From Gautieria morchelliformis (lineage: Eukaryota > Basidiomycota > Agaricomycetes > Gomphales > Gomphaceae), in contig WHVA01000192.1 in NCBI GenBank assembly GCA_015179125.1, forward strand, positions 62,001 to 126,000: a stretch of 64,000 bases of DNA, in the 5' to 3' direction. Below are positions 52,959 through 63,800 of this stretch, piece after piece. How positions within the stretch are numbered: the first letter of the stretch is position 1; each line of letters starts with the position of its first letter. The notes beneath the pieces are model-generated. The model was not told where the DNA came from. It saw only the letters and a list, made by a program, of their open reading frames with translations, and made no database searches. The position numbers and the translations under genes were made by a program.

Positions 52959-54934
52959 ATGGCGCCGTCAGTCCCCTCAAGTGGACTCCCACTCGCCAGC
53001 GGCCAGCGTGAGTCCTCAGTCTCTCACCAGCCCATCCCCCTTCCCCTGTGGGCCCGCCTCCCCAATGATGCGTCTGACGATGCATGGTCGCGCGCACGGC
53101 CCCCAGCCAAGCTGTTACTCGAGGAGGGCAGTCGGTGTGCCTGGCATCCTGACTCGGCGGTCACGCTGAGGGCCGACCACATCAAGCAGATACAGTGCAC
53201 CATTTACACACTGACAAGAACCATCATCAGTGTTATGGAGGTTGTGACCTGCCCCCGCTGCCCGCCCCGAACTCGTCGATGCTGCGGCCCAGATCTGGGC
53301 CGGCTTGGGTTGTTCAATTACAACAATCACATGGTATTCACACATGACCTCTTAGATGAGTACACCAGTGCATATACACTGGCTGAAACACCATTCAGCG
53401 CATGGAGAGTAGGCATTGCGAGACGGTACAACACCCACCGGTCTGGCAAGGCTTTCGTGACAGACGACGTCTTCCGGGATGCCTGGTTTGCTTATGTCTC
53501 CCTGCAACCCTGGACGGTGCCCCAGGTGTGTCCAGTCTGTGGCCCCTCCCCTTCAATGACCATTTGGGATGGCATCACACTGGCCTACAGCAAGAAGCAT
53601 CTCCTGCCGTCCTTGCAACCCCCAACCATGACCACTGCAGATGCCCTTGAACGTCCAAGCCGGCGATATGAGCCTGACCAGGCGCCGCTCAAGGAGAAGA
53701 GTTTACGCCATGACCTATGGCGGGCCATGTACACCATCCATCACATGTATGCCCCAAGACCCGGGCACAAGTACAAACCACGACACCCGTGCGCCCAGGG
53801 GCGAGGCGCCTGGGCTTCATGCTGAGCTGGCCCATCGTTTTCACCAGGTTTCTCCCACTTTGGCGACCCTCTTTGAGGTGGCACACCTCCCAGGGGCCAA
53901 AGGCGCAAGGGGGCCCGACATCAAGGCCATGGCTCATTTCTTAAGCCAGGTGAGTTGCATTCAGTGACTGAAAACAAGGGTGTATTAACCATCCTACAGG
54001 TTGCCATGGAGGAGTCTGTCCTTCAACTTGTGCCTGCTCGTGCCCATGCTGACTTGGAAATGTTCCTGGCGGCCCCCGGCTGCCACTCGGTGTCACATCT
54101 GGCAGCTGTTCCAGCCATCAGTCAGCTTGTCAATCCCTGGGTCCAACGGAATGCTCCGGTCCCACGTGCTGCCTTGGATGCTGTCGCGTGGGTCCTCTCA
54201 CGCTCACACGAGGTATGGTGCAGGGTACTGGGCCCTGACACCGTCGTACCCCCTGTGACCCCAATCGAAGCCGCAGACTGGCACAAGGTGGGTCCGAATG
54301 CCTCTACTTCCTATGACCCAAGTTCACATAGGTAGGACAGACAGGGACATGGTACACACAGCCTGCTATCCACTCCCGCCCACGTTATCCTTCTCTAGCT
54401 CATGACAGTAGCAATGAGCCCACTGGTGACCGCGGCCGCAAGTGCTCCAAGTACTATGCAAGGTACAAAACCCAGGGACTCACTGGGGGCATCATGTGCT
54501 GCTGGTGCACGCATTCAATATGCTATGGATTCCACTGCATCCCACAGGGCGAGGGACGCAATGATGTGTTCTCTGCTATTCTCACACGGTGGCCAGTTGC
54601 TCCTAAACTGGTTGTGTATGATTTCGCCTGCGCACTCGCCCCTTACTGCCTCACACGTGAACTGGCGTTTTTTGCAGACACCCTATTTGCTGTTGATGAC
54701 TTTCACTCCTCTGGTCACACGAAGTGCTCGCGGGCCTCTTTCTTGTCAACCTATGCCGCTCTGGACCCCCGGCTGGCTGCCGTGAACACTAGTGCGGCAG
54801 AGTGTGGAAACGGTGGCCTCAACCGAATATGGAAGGGGGTGAGCTACATGAGCCAAGGGCGGGCCATAGTTTATACCCAGGTCTTTGTGAGTGTTTGGAA
54901 CCGGCTGAAAATCCAACGGATGACCGTGGGCTAG
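52959..54934 (+). CDS. KDZ-family transposase with N-terminal cysteine clusters
   Basis: The ATG at 52959 opens a frame with CPRCPPRTRRC, FNYNNHMVFTHDLLDEYTSA, PFSAWRVGIARRY and CPVCGPSP...TIWDGITLAYSKK, the cysteine-cluster region seen beside KDZ transposases of basidiomycetes. The frame must shift +1 near 53770-53800 (indel or a 28-nt GT-AG gap 53771-53798). Intron 53950-53999 (GTGAGT...TACAG) follows, then VLQLVPARAHADLEM. A probable intron 54332-54408 is next, then RGRKCSKYYARY, GFHCIPQGEGRNDVFSA, LTRWPVAPKLVVYDFACAL, FAVDDFHSSGHTKC, AAECGNGGLNRI and a WNRLKIQRM end. Candidate RNase H-fold residues are D in YDFAC, D in VDDFH and E in AAEC. It catalyses DNA cut-and-paste in the nucleus by family analogy. 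It could be intact or a very recent pseudogene. Confidence 0.82.
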
Positions 54935-55164
54935 CAAGCAACATTGTGAGTGCAGACTGTGTCTCACTTCGTCTCACTTCCCATTTCTCCAAGTTGCCAA
55001 AAAGACGGATGTGATCCCTTAATTAGGACCATTAGTTCTGCCATTAGTTGTATAGAAAGTCCGTTAGCCAACCCCAACCATTGGCTATCTGACAAATTTA
55101 ATATAATCAATTGTGACATGAAATGCCGGTTGATGTGAGTAAATACATATTGTTTTACTGAAAC

Positions 55165-55215
55165 AGGTTAGATTTTTTTTTTATTCTTTTTTTTATTTAT
55201 TTTTATTTTTTCACA
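55165..55215 (+). repeat. T-rich tract
   Basis: About 50 bp of nearly pure T with scattered A (TTTTTTTTTTATTCTTTTTTTTATTTATTTTTATTTTTT), downstream of the KDZ gene. It could be a poly(A) tail of an inserted retro-copy on the minus strand or simple sequence. Confidence 0.6.
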
Positions 55216-55526
55216 AACAAGGCCTTTTGCTTGCTCGAAAAACATACATGCCCACAGAGATTTCACCTTTCGTTCCTCAAAATAAAAGGGCACGTAGCTC
55301 GCAACGTCACGTGCCTCATCCCCGCACGTGAGAGTCTGCCATGTGCACGTGACACATTACAAACATGCTTGCGATCATTGTTGCTTCTAACTCGAGGAGC
55401 TTGCTTTTAACTCAAGGAGCTTTACATCTTGCCCAAGACTCTCGACGCTATTGACAAACGACCTGAGGTATGTTGCTGGGGGGTACCACACCATGTGTGT
55501 GCTCGCACGCTGACCTACGTATGTAA

Positions 55527-55703
55527 ACTACAAGGGTGACCGGATATATGATCTTGATGAACGATGAAGCGGGTCCGGAGTGTCCGAGTAATAGAGTCGA
55601 AAGAACAAGGGAATAGAACAATGGGCGGAATGTCAGAAATATCGGAGGGGCGGAAAGTGTTGCGGAACTGAAGGCCGGAAGTCGGAAATGAACGGTCGTA
55701 ACA
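55527..55703 (-). repeat. L3 LTR fragment
   Basis: Only the 177 bp next to the GGTCGTAACA end remain, matching other L3 copies from CTACAAGGGTGACCGGATATAT. No TSD; it was truncated on insertion or by later deletion. Confidence 0.85.
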
Positions 55704-55866
55704 CGTTGTGTACTCGTCCAGCCCCTTATAAGTCAATTTGCGACGATGCATTCATCCCATCAATATCTCATAGCATAAACCCAAGGAGGCCACAGCTGGA
55801 GCCTTACCAACTCTGGCAAATATTTGGAAGGCACGCCCTTTACCAGGAACTTCTCTTAGTACGCTG

Positions 55867-56940
55867 TCACCATGTATGCCTGCATAATGGCCATTGTAGA
55901 GTAGCACAGACGAGACGATACCTGGTTGCATTCAAAATAAAAACACGTGCTACATCGTGGTGCCTACTCTGCATTTCCCCTTGCGTTGGAATTTTTCTTC
56001 CTCCATCAACTGTAGCAGCCTCTCTTTGTACCTCTAGAGCCCACAGTTCCAAAATACCCCCTCCCATGTTTGGTGAATTTCGGCGAAAAGTGGGCACAAC
56101 CCTGTCAATTTCAGAAAGCACAATAGGTGCAGCTTCTATTTTGCGCAAAAAAACATCCAGCTCTGCATGGAACAATGGGCAGGCATTGTCCTTCACCAAG
56201 AAGTCCTGCGGTCTGCCCTCAGAAGCTGATAAAATCACAGGGCTAGTGGTGAGGGCACGGCTTACGGGCCGTTTTATTTCAGCTTTATTACAAGGTGGCA
56301 TGGCCCCCCGGTTTGGGCCAGCAGATCCTGTGCCAGCCATCGCTGAAACCCTCCTGGTGCTCTTCTTGGGAGTGATCCATGCATCTATCTTTTCGATATC
56401 CTTTGGAGTGAACTCCTTGAATGTACCCCACATCCCCTCCTCACCAGGAGTTCCCTTGGGACAACTTCTAGCAGCTGTTGGGGTCAAGCATGGAGGAGCA
56501 CAGCTTACGGGGAGTTTTATTTCAGGAGCTTGATTACAAGGTGGCATGGCCCCCCAGTTCGGGCCAGGAGACCCTGTGTCACCAGTCGCTGATGCCCTCC
56601 TCATGCTCTTCTTGGGAGTTATCCATACATCTATCTTTTTGATATCCTCTCGAGTGAACTCCTTGAATGTACCCCACATCCGCTCCTCACCAGGAGTTCC
56701 CTCGCAAGACCTTCTAGGAGCGGCACCTGCGGTTCAACACAGTGTGAGATGATGGCTGGCTTGCCGGTCCCATGCCATTGCTTACCCACGCATTTTCCCA
56801 CGCATTCACCAACCCCCTTCTCCTTGGGAGAAAAAGGTGACAGGCCGTCATGGGACCATGTTTCCGAAGACCCCCCACTGTGTATGCCCTGAAGTCCCCC
56901 TGCAATCTCATACTGCAAAAACCCCAGATGGGCCATTTGA
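55867..56940 (-). CDS. Unknown protein with tandemly duplicated ~80-residue module
   Basis: The minus-strand frame (270 codons to 56679, possibly extended upstream to ~56940 in another frame) contains two copies of a module. Copy 1 begins MWGTFKEFTREDIKKIDVWI and copy 2 MWGTFKEFTPKDIEKIDAWI; both have TPKKS, GxTGSxGPNxGAMPPCN and a Cys/Pro-rich end. A unique part follows with SRALTTSPVILSASEGRPQD and LFHAELDVFLRKIEAAPIVL. I do not recognise the family. It lies inside the KDZ element between the transposase and the long right segment, so it may be element cargo. Module identity is high at DNA level (56300-56500 versus 56540-56720), pointing to a recent duplication. The last ~100 codons may run past a splice site. 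Confidence 0.45.
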
Positions 56941-58329
56941 CAACGAGGTTAGTCCAAGTGTTGCATATACAACCTGTATGGGGCTTACCGCGTTTCCAAC
57001 ATCATGTTCACACTCCACCGCCTCCTCGGTATCGCGATTGCCCAAGAGCACCAGCCTTCCACTTGGGCTTCTGCCCCCTATCACATTGGCCGATGCCCAG
57101 GTCAAGCAGGTGTGAAATAGAGCAGAGGTGGTATACTCATCCATTGGTGAGGTCTGAGTCCTCTGGTCAATTTGCCAGCTCAACTTCACAATTAAGCCTA
57201 CGATTTCACATTCACCACCCTTCAGGCATTTGTACACCAGTCTCAAGCGGACCTGTCCTGGCTTCTTGGCATCGGCCCCAAAATGAAATACATGAAGCCA
57301 CCCTCAAAGCGCCCTTGTCACTCACCCTCTTCCCTCATTTGCCACCGGCCTTCTGCGGACCTCGGCTAGCGCTTAGGTACAGCTTCAAGCAGCAAAGATT
57401 ACACTAATTGTATGATTCAATTGTGCACAGCAGTACTCAAGTGGTACTTCACATGAATGGGGCAACTTGGTTGTTGGGCCATCCCAGAAGTCTCTATCAG
57501 GCTCGGTGATTAAATATGCAGGGCCATTCTTAACCCACACTTGTCACTCATTAGGTCTGTGTGGCTGCTTGATGAATAAAGGCCGTAACTGTAAGCCCAA
57601 CATGTAAACCTATGACAAAAACAGATGATGAAGCGACAACCCCTGTCGCCCAGAAAGGAAATGCAGCCGGCGTTGTTGTCCGCGCCGTGAATGCCCGGGG
57701 GCGCGCTAAGTTCCAGAAACGAAACTCCGCCGGCATTATGGTGCCCACTGAGAATGCCGGTGGCGGCGCTGACTTAGCAATAGCCACGGCACACAACACG
57801 ATCCTCGCCATTTGGGATCACCCTGTTGTATATGATCCTGCAAGGTATCAATAACACCATTTTAGTTACAATTTGGCCCAGAGCCAAAGTGCAACCAAGG
57901 CGACACATGCTTCCAGGCAATTGCAATTGTGCATCCAGCCACGCCCAATTTGAAAAAAGCCTATTCTATTTGCTTCCTTCACAAGGCCACTTATGCAAAC
58001 ATTGGATCAAGAATTAGCGGGTCCGCTCATCGTGGGAGCACCTCGTGGCCTGGTGCCATAACAAGACCCTCTTCCCAACCTGAGGCACCAGCCTTCCATC
58101 AACCAATCACTAACTGCTTCATGGTCACTCATCCGGCGCCCTTTCATTTGGATGCCTGGCACTCCATCTCCTACGCGTGGTAAAACCTCCTATTGCCATT
58201 GAAGACGTCATATCCCGCAGCCACCTCGTGCTCAATCTTTGGACGCACATGTTCGGCCCCTATGTGCTAATTTGCCACCATCCTACTCCCACCATTAGTG
58301 CCTACCAGCGTAAAGCCTTTCATGGGCAT
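56815..58329. repeat. KDZ-element right segment, duplicated at 39-43 kb
   Basis: About 1.5 kb with no supported gene, matching the reverse complement of 40.0-43.15 kb. 57630-57790 is strikingly CG-rich (GCCGGCG and CGCGCC motifs). Open frames there (57551-57811 minus, 57612-57854 plus) have no recognised domain and overlap in opposite strands. Confidence 0.55.
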
Positions 58330-58690
58330 TATAGTAGGTGTTCCCTGTCCGAAACCTCTACTGGATTCTATCTACTCACATCACATGTTCTTTATGCTAC
58401 AGTCAACGAAGGGGAGGGGAGCACAGATGAAGGTGAGGTTCCAGCTAGGCCATTTGGAGAATGATTGAGTCTGTACCAACAGGCCCGCATGCATGGCCAT
58501 GAAGCCACATGGGTATCAGCATCAGAATCGTTATCGACCCTAAGTGGGTAAGAAAGATGAGTCTATGTTGTTCTGATTATGCTGTGTTATGTGACTCACA
58601 TCACCGTGACCTAACCATACCTCAACAGAGATCATTATTTCTCCTACAGACATCGCCATTCCCTGCCTTCAAAGACGAGCAAATCATGAT
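58330..58690 (-). repeat. Subterminal repeat block, right (inverted)
   Basis: In reverse complement this gives the units of the left block (GTTAGGTCACGGTGATGTGAGTC around 58590-58615; GGAACCTCACCTTCATCTGTG around 58420-58445). Two units are visible, also matching 39290-39740. Confidence 0.6.
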
Positions 58691-58847
58691 GTAAGACAAG
58701 GGCAGGTGACTGTGCCAGAAAGCACCGGCGCGCGTGGGAACACTTTGCGGTGAATTGCGCATGCGCGCAAAATGCAATGCCACGTGAACGGGAATTTTTC
58801 CTTTTGGCATGGAGTTGGGATAATATTTGTGCACACCAACCGCCATA

Positions 58848-59860
58848 GGCGCTGTCAGCGCAGCGTGCCCTGGTGCATGTCGCTGTCAGCGCACGCTTGC
58901 CCTGGTACCCGGCGCTGTCAGCGCACATTGCCCTGGTACCGGCACTGTCAGCACATGCGTGCATTGGTGCACGTCGCTGTCAACGTGGGCTTGCGCTGGT
59001 ACCAGCGCTGTCAGCACAGGCGGGCACTGGTACCCGGCGCTGTCAGCGCAGGTGTGCGCTGGTACTTGGCGCTGTCAGCGCACGCTTCTGCTGGTACCGG
59101 CGCTGTAAGCGCACGCGTGCGCTGGTGCATGTCGCAGTCAGCGCACGCATGCGCTGGTACCGGCACTGCCAGCATACGCGGTCGCTGGTACCCGGCACTG
59201 TCAGCGCAGGCTTGCGCTGGTACCAGCGCTGGTACTCGGCGCTGTCAGCGCATGCTTCCGCTGGTACCGGCGCTGCCAGCGCAGGTGGTCGCTGGTGCAT
59301 GTCGCTGTCAGCGCACGCTTGCGCTGGTACCGGCGCTGTCAGCGCAGGCGTGCGCTGGTACCCGGTGCTGTCAGCGCAGGCGTGCGCTGGTACTCGGCGC
59401 TGTCAGCGCACGCTTGCGCTGTTACCCGGTGCTGTCAGCGCAGCGTGCACTGGTGCACGTCGCTGTCACCGCAGGCTTGCGCTGGTACCAGCGCTGTCAG
59501 CACAGGCATGTGCTGGTACTCGGCGCTGTCAGCGCAGGCGTGCGCTGGTAACGGCGCTGCCAGCGCACGCAGTCGCTGGCACCCTGGCGCTGTCAGCGCA
59601 GGCTTGCGCTGGTACCAGCGCTGTCAGACCACGCGTGCGGTGCATGTCACAGTCAGCGCTGCCAGCGTACGTGGTCGCTGGTACCCGGCGCTGTAAGCGC
59701 AGCGTGCACTGGTGCACATCGCTGTCAGTGCACGCCTGTGCTGGTACCCGGCGCTGTCAGCGCAGCGTGCGCTGGTGCACGTCGCTGCTTGTGCTGGTAC
59801 CAGCGCTGTCAGCGCACGCGTGCGCTGGTACCCGGTGCTTTCAGCGCAGGTGTGTGTCAG
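58848..59860 (+). repeat. GC-rich hairpin minisatellite, ~31-34 bp unit, roughly 30 copies
   Basis: The unit is approximately GGCGCTGTCAGCGCAGG plus CGTGCGCTGGTACCC. Each unit contains palindromes (AGCGCA...TGCGCT with a 4-nt loop, CAGCGCTG, GGTACC). Units vary in one or a few positions and alternate between GGTACCSG and GGTGCATGTCGCT versions. Because stops are absent in the unit, long open frames cross it in all plus frames; their composition rotates with frame and I regard them as artefacts. Confidence 0.9.
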
Positions 59861-61860
59861 GGTCAGCGAGCACAGTGCCAGGCACGCACGAGGGTGGGTC
59901 CACGTCCAGCAGGCTCACGCTCGATGACTCCAGATGCGTCCCCAACCGCGTATCCCTGGGGTGATTGTCTGCCGGGGGTACTGGTGGGATGGACGGGGAT
60001 AGATGCCCGGGGATATGGCCGGGGTGGAGTCGAGCCATGGTACCTGATTGTACATGTATATACTGTGGAGTGGATGGGACATATGGAGATGGAGTGGGAA
60101 GATGGAGCCAAGTAACGGGTTGAGTGTCAGCTAGGGATGAGGAGCGGGGGAAGTGGTGTGTAAGCGCGCGCGGCATTGCTTCGGGGCCGCTGATTCGTCT
60201 CGGGTTTCACAACACCTCGGGGCATTCTACAATTGCCCGTACGATGGTTAGTAATCGCAACCTGGTAACGTGGCTGTTAGGAACCACTCGCCTCTCCCGG
60301 GGTTGTGGTCTGCAACGGCCTCATCCGCGATCATCATCGCCATCCCTTCCCGCTCATGGCCGGCCAGCAAACGCAGGTGCCGCTGCACAGGTGAAATGTG
60401 TGTGCAGTGGCCGTTGGAGGTATGGTGGTGACAAAGCCAGTGTCCTTGTCCTTGGTCGTCACCCCGGTACAAGACCACTGCACGCCCTTTCATACCTCCT
60501 CCTGCCAGACCGCCGGACACAGAGAACAGGTTATCTGGGGGCACACAGGTTGTGTCCCTCAGGACCAAGGCAACCTCTGGGGCTACATGCCGAGTTAGGA
60601 TCATGGGTTAGAACACACTCGGTTGGATGGGTGACCCACGCACAGTCAGCTTCGTGTGTCCCCGGCACATGCTCAGGCAGGCCCCTCACCCACTCCACGT
60701 GGAAGCACGCCGAAGGCCCTTTGGGGCATTGACACACAATGGCCCATTCGTCACCAATGTGGCTGCACTGGAGATGATACCAGTGGGCCTGGTATCGATG
60801 TCAGGACGGTAGCCATGCACCCTGCAGTTTTGCACGCACCGTTGACCTTGAATGCTTGATGTCCCAGCCTTGCACCACAAATAGACTTGGAGATACCAGG
60901 TAGAATCCGGTCCCCGCACTCACAATCGCGCTAACAAATGTGGCCCACCGGTGCACCGCGTCGGAGTTAGGGGTTGCCGCACCGACACACCTGTCCACTC
61001 CCATGGAGGCCTCGTCCTGGACATGAGGATGCATGCGGTCTGGGACATGAGGTCCCATGCGGTTTCCAGCCCGGGCCCTGGGTTGCTGTGTGCCGCCTGC
61101 ACGCGCCGCGCGTGGGCGAGCGTGGGGGGACAACTCCCCCACCAGGCGGCTGAGGGTAGAGCAAGAGGGCACTTGGCTCCTGCACAGGTGGGTCAACACC
61201 CCTGGAGGCCTCGCCACCCACCTGCAAATGCCCCACGGCTCAACGGCGGTCGTCGGTTCCGCATGTGGCCATAGGTGCAAGTGACGCAGGCGGGGGAGGG
61301 TAGTGCATGAGGGGACTGGCATCCCGGAGACCGGGGGACAGGGGTACGTAAAATCCCGTAGGTCTGATGTTTGTGGCAGCGGATCCAGAGCGCTCCTCGC
61401 TGGGCCAGTCCTTTTACCCACCATCGGTATCGTTCGAGAAGGAGACCTCAGGCATCCACTGGCACCCATGGCGTGACAGCGGCGATAGACGCTTGTGGCG
61501 ACACGCACGTCCGCACGCATCTATGACGGACTCAGTAAGTTGTCAGTCAGTACACATCCACTCTAGTATTTTCTTACCGGACAGGAAGGTTGTCCATCAT
61601 TCTAGTCAATCATTTTGGGAAGTATATACAGATGTGGTGGTTGCTGGGGACTGATCCCAGCTGATCCCCGGTCCAAATCGCCAATCCTCCAACATCTCAT
61701 GCATCATGAGTGGTTTCCTTGCGCCTCATTTCGCGTTAGCCGTTAGGCATGAGAGTTAGCTGCCGTTGACTTTGCTGATGGCACATTGCTCATTGCAGCC
61801 GCCACCCCCACCGCTGCTACTGCCAAACCCACAACACATTACATATTTTCTTGGAACATG
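59861..61860. other. Unassigned 2-kb GC-rich region
   Basis: Overlapping open frames on both strands (for example 60801-61520 minus, 60124-60732 plus) show no recognisable motif, and GC-rich sequence gives such frames by chance. No repeat partner elsewhere in the window was noticed. Confidence 0.3.
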
Positions 61861-61875
61861 AGTCAGAAATCAGAA

Positions 61876-63060
61876 CTATAAGCCCCGGTGATAAGAACAT
61901 ATACAGACATAGTAATACCCCCATGCTGGCATCCGCTGAAATGCCGTGGTCCGTAATAACATATGAATCCGTCGGCGGAAGCGGACTCGTGCCGAAGAGC
62001 TTCGAGGAGGAGGAGAGAGAACAAGCGGATCAGGATTATGATAAGATTCCAAGGCGGCGGTCACAGGAGGATGAGAGTTTGATGTCGACACCTGTCCAAG
62101 CCTGCCTGCAAATGGTACATTGTCATCTTCATCGACCCAATCATCCTCATCACCAAAGTTGATGGAAGGGCGTCCTGAAAAAACGTCACGGACGCTCGTT
62201 CGCGGGTCATCTGTAAATAGCACTTCGAAGGGCACCTCCGTAGACCGCGACTTCCATCCGGGAGGCTCCACCCCCCAGGCTTTCTTCCAGCTCGACCTGC
62301 TTAGTGATGGCTGGCAGAAAGGAGTCTGCTTTTTATGTGCAACAAGCACCATAGCACTATATGGCGCCCGCCGTGGCATATCGTCACTTTGCTGTGATGA
62401 GGGTCGGAGTGCAGAGCCATTTCGATTGGCTTCTGCTTCACTACCCTCGTGATATGAACCAGGCCGGGATGACGGCCCAGAGTGGTGGGAGGAAGTGACG
62501 GAGCTAGACCGAACATGTGGATGGACCGTCTTAATTTGTCTCACTACCCGTGTGGAGGAGCCAGATCCACCTCTGCGGTGGTATTGCTGCAAAGGAGAAT
62601 CCGTACGTCGTATACTACGACGCCCCGAACCCGTAGAGCTTTCCGAGGGCGAATGCGACCGTCGATAAAGGGGCGGTAACCCTGGCGTAGTCACTTTGAA
62701 ACTACGAATAGACGAAGGCCGCGAGGAGAAATCGCCACGCTCTGAGGTTGGCGTTCTAGTACCAAATGATCGTCTCCTTGGGTTGAAAGGATCGTCGGGA
62801 TGTGGGTAATCCACTGCCTTCTGAACTGATGTGACAGACGATCGTCGAGAATCCACTGCCTTCTGAACTGACGTGACAGATGATCGTCGAGAGTTTACAC
62901 TACTCGATCTCCTTGATGAAGCTGATGGGTGCTTTTGATGCGCCCCACCCCTCACAGGTGCCGACCCACTGCTCCGTCATTTGGCACGTCCACCCCGTAC
63001 AGAACCCACAGAAGTCGGTGTGGTGCGATCACTGGTGCCGTTTGTGAAGCGCGTGGTCAT
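61876..63060 (-). CDS. Ser/Arg-rich conserved-looking protein with an in-frame TGA
   Basis: Minus-strand reading from the ATG at 63060: MTTRFTNGTSDRTTPTS, a single TGA at 62977-62979, then 340 codons open in the same frame to 61876. No splice pair removing the TGA in phase was found. The N-terminal half is Ser/Arg-rich with a 14-residue tandem duplication (SRRSSVTSVQKAVD twice) and SPSESSTGSGRRS. The better-ordered part is SSWKKAWGVEPPGWKSR, PFEVLFTDDPRTSVRDVFSG, and an acidic NFGDEDDWVDEDDNVPF. The last ~35 residues may be intron read-through. The N-terminal composition suggests a disordered, phosphorylated protein. It seems to be a fungal gene rather than a TE; function unknown. The TGA where CGA (Arg) would fit may be a pseudogenising change or sequence error. 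Confidence 0.55.
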
Positions 63061-63716
63061 GGATATCGAGGCGCCAGTGGAGCAGGAGCAGGCTTGGGAG
63101 CGGACGAAGGTGTCGAGGAGACAGGGTGGTGGGAGTGTGGGCTCGGGGAGTGGAAGTGGGAGCGGCAGCTGCAGCGGGAGTGGGGGCGAGGCGGCTGCTG
63201 CTGCACCGCGTGAGCTGGACACGGAGGCGTGTCGTGCGCTCGGGTTCGCGGGCACGATGGGCGCTCAACGTCCACAATTGTCTTCCCAGCGAGACCTTTG
63301 ACAGGAACTAAATGAAAGTAATCGAACGATCGTATCAGAAAGTAAACGATTAAAGACAATACTCCACGCGCCTCAGATTGCGCATCGAACCCTGTTTTAT
63401 TACCAGTTGTTATGTGCTCGCCTGTCCTGCCGTTTCCCTATTCATTTGTCTCCCCTTCCAAACAAATACACTATACTTTCTATGTTATTGAAAATTATAG
63501 GTGAGCCATATAAACAAACGCCACCTCTGCCCAGGTCCGTAGAACTTCGATGTTGGCGAGAGAGTGGAGAATGCATGTGGTTGAAGTAGGTCCGGTCTTT
63601 GTGAACGATCTGAGCGACCGCGGAGTGGGAGCGACCGTTGTATCAAAGTTGCACCTGAAAAATATGTGCACGATACAAATCCACAACAACTACATCCCAT
63701 CTTTACAGCTCCCTGG

Positions 63717-63800
63717 AATCCAACCACTTAGGGGCATTCAACCAGGGAGTTGCTAGGGATATGCCCACACCCTGAATCCAACCACTTAGGGGCATTCAAC
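63717..63800. repeat. 26-bp direct repeat
   Basis: The 26 bp AATCCAACCACTTAGG plus GGCATTCAAC occur exactly at 63717-63742 and 63775-63800, 32 bp apart. Each is bounded by CCCTG on the left and a CAGGG sequence on the right. The flanking 63301-63716 and 63801-64000 show no supported gene. Confidence 0.8.

Larger units (their letters stand above)
51885..58690 (+). mobile_element. KDZ DNA transposon with inverted subterminal repeats (limits approximate)
   Basis: The left block 51885-52650 holds three degenerate ~200-240-bp units; related units occur in inverted orientation at 58330-58690. Between them lie the KDZ transposase, a minus-strand gene and a long noncoding segment. Copies of the ends at 37.4 and 39.3 kb support one repeat family. 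Exact termini and target duplication are not resolved. Confidence 0.5.

Noticed and set aside
55867-56679. TET/JBP dioxygenase gene carried by the KDZ element
   Set aside because: Considered because the families are linked in basidiomycetes, but no HxD or Fe(II)/2-oxoglutarate motif could be found in this or neighbouring frames.
57551-57854. Overlapping opposite frames in the CG-rich patch
   Set aside because: The paralogous copy at 40.6 kb does not keep them open and differs mainly by CG-to-CA/TG change, as expected of noncoding sequence.
58848-59860. Regular spaced repeats suggesting a CRISPR array
   Set aside because: Eukaryotic context, no unique spacers; adjacent units are continuous and variant along their whole length.
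58772-59964. Long overlapping open frames (259 and 363 codons) across the GC-rich array
   Set aside because: They arise because the ~32-bp minisatellite unit has no stop codon in any plus frame; the peptide text rotates through three frames as unit length varies, with no independent coding sign.
60801-61520. 239-codon minus-strand frame
   Set aside because: GC-rich region with open frames on both strands, low-complexity Pro/Arg content and no motif; not reported as a gene.
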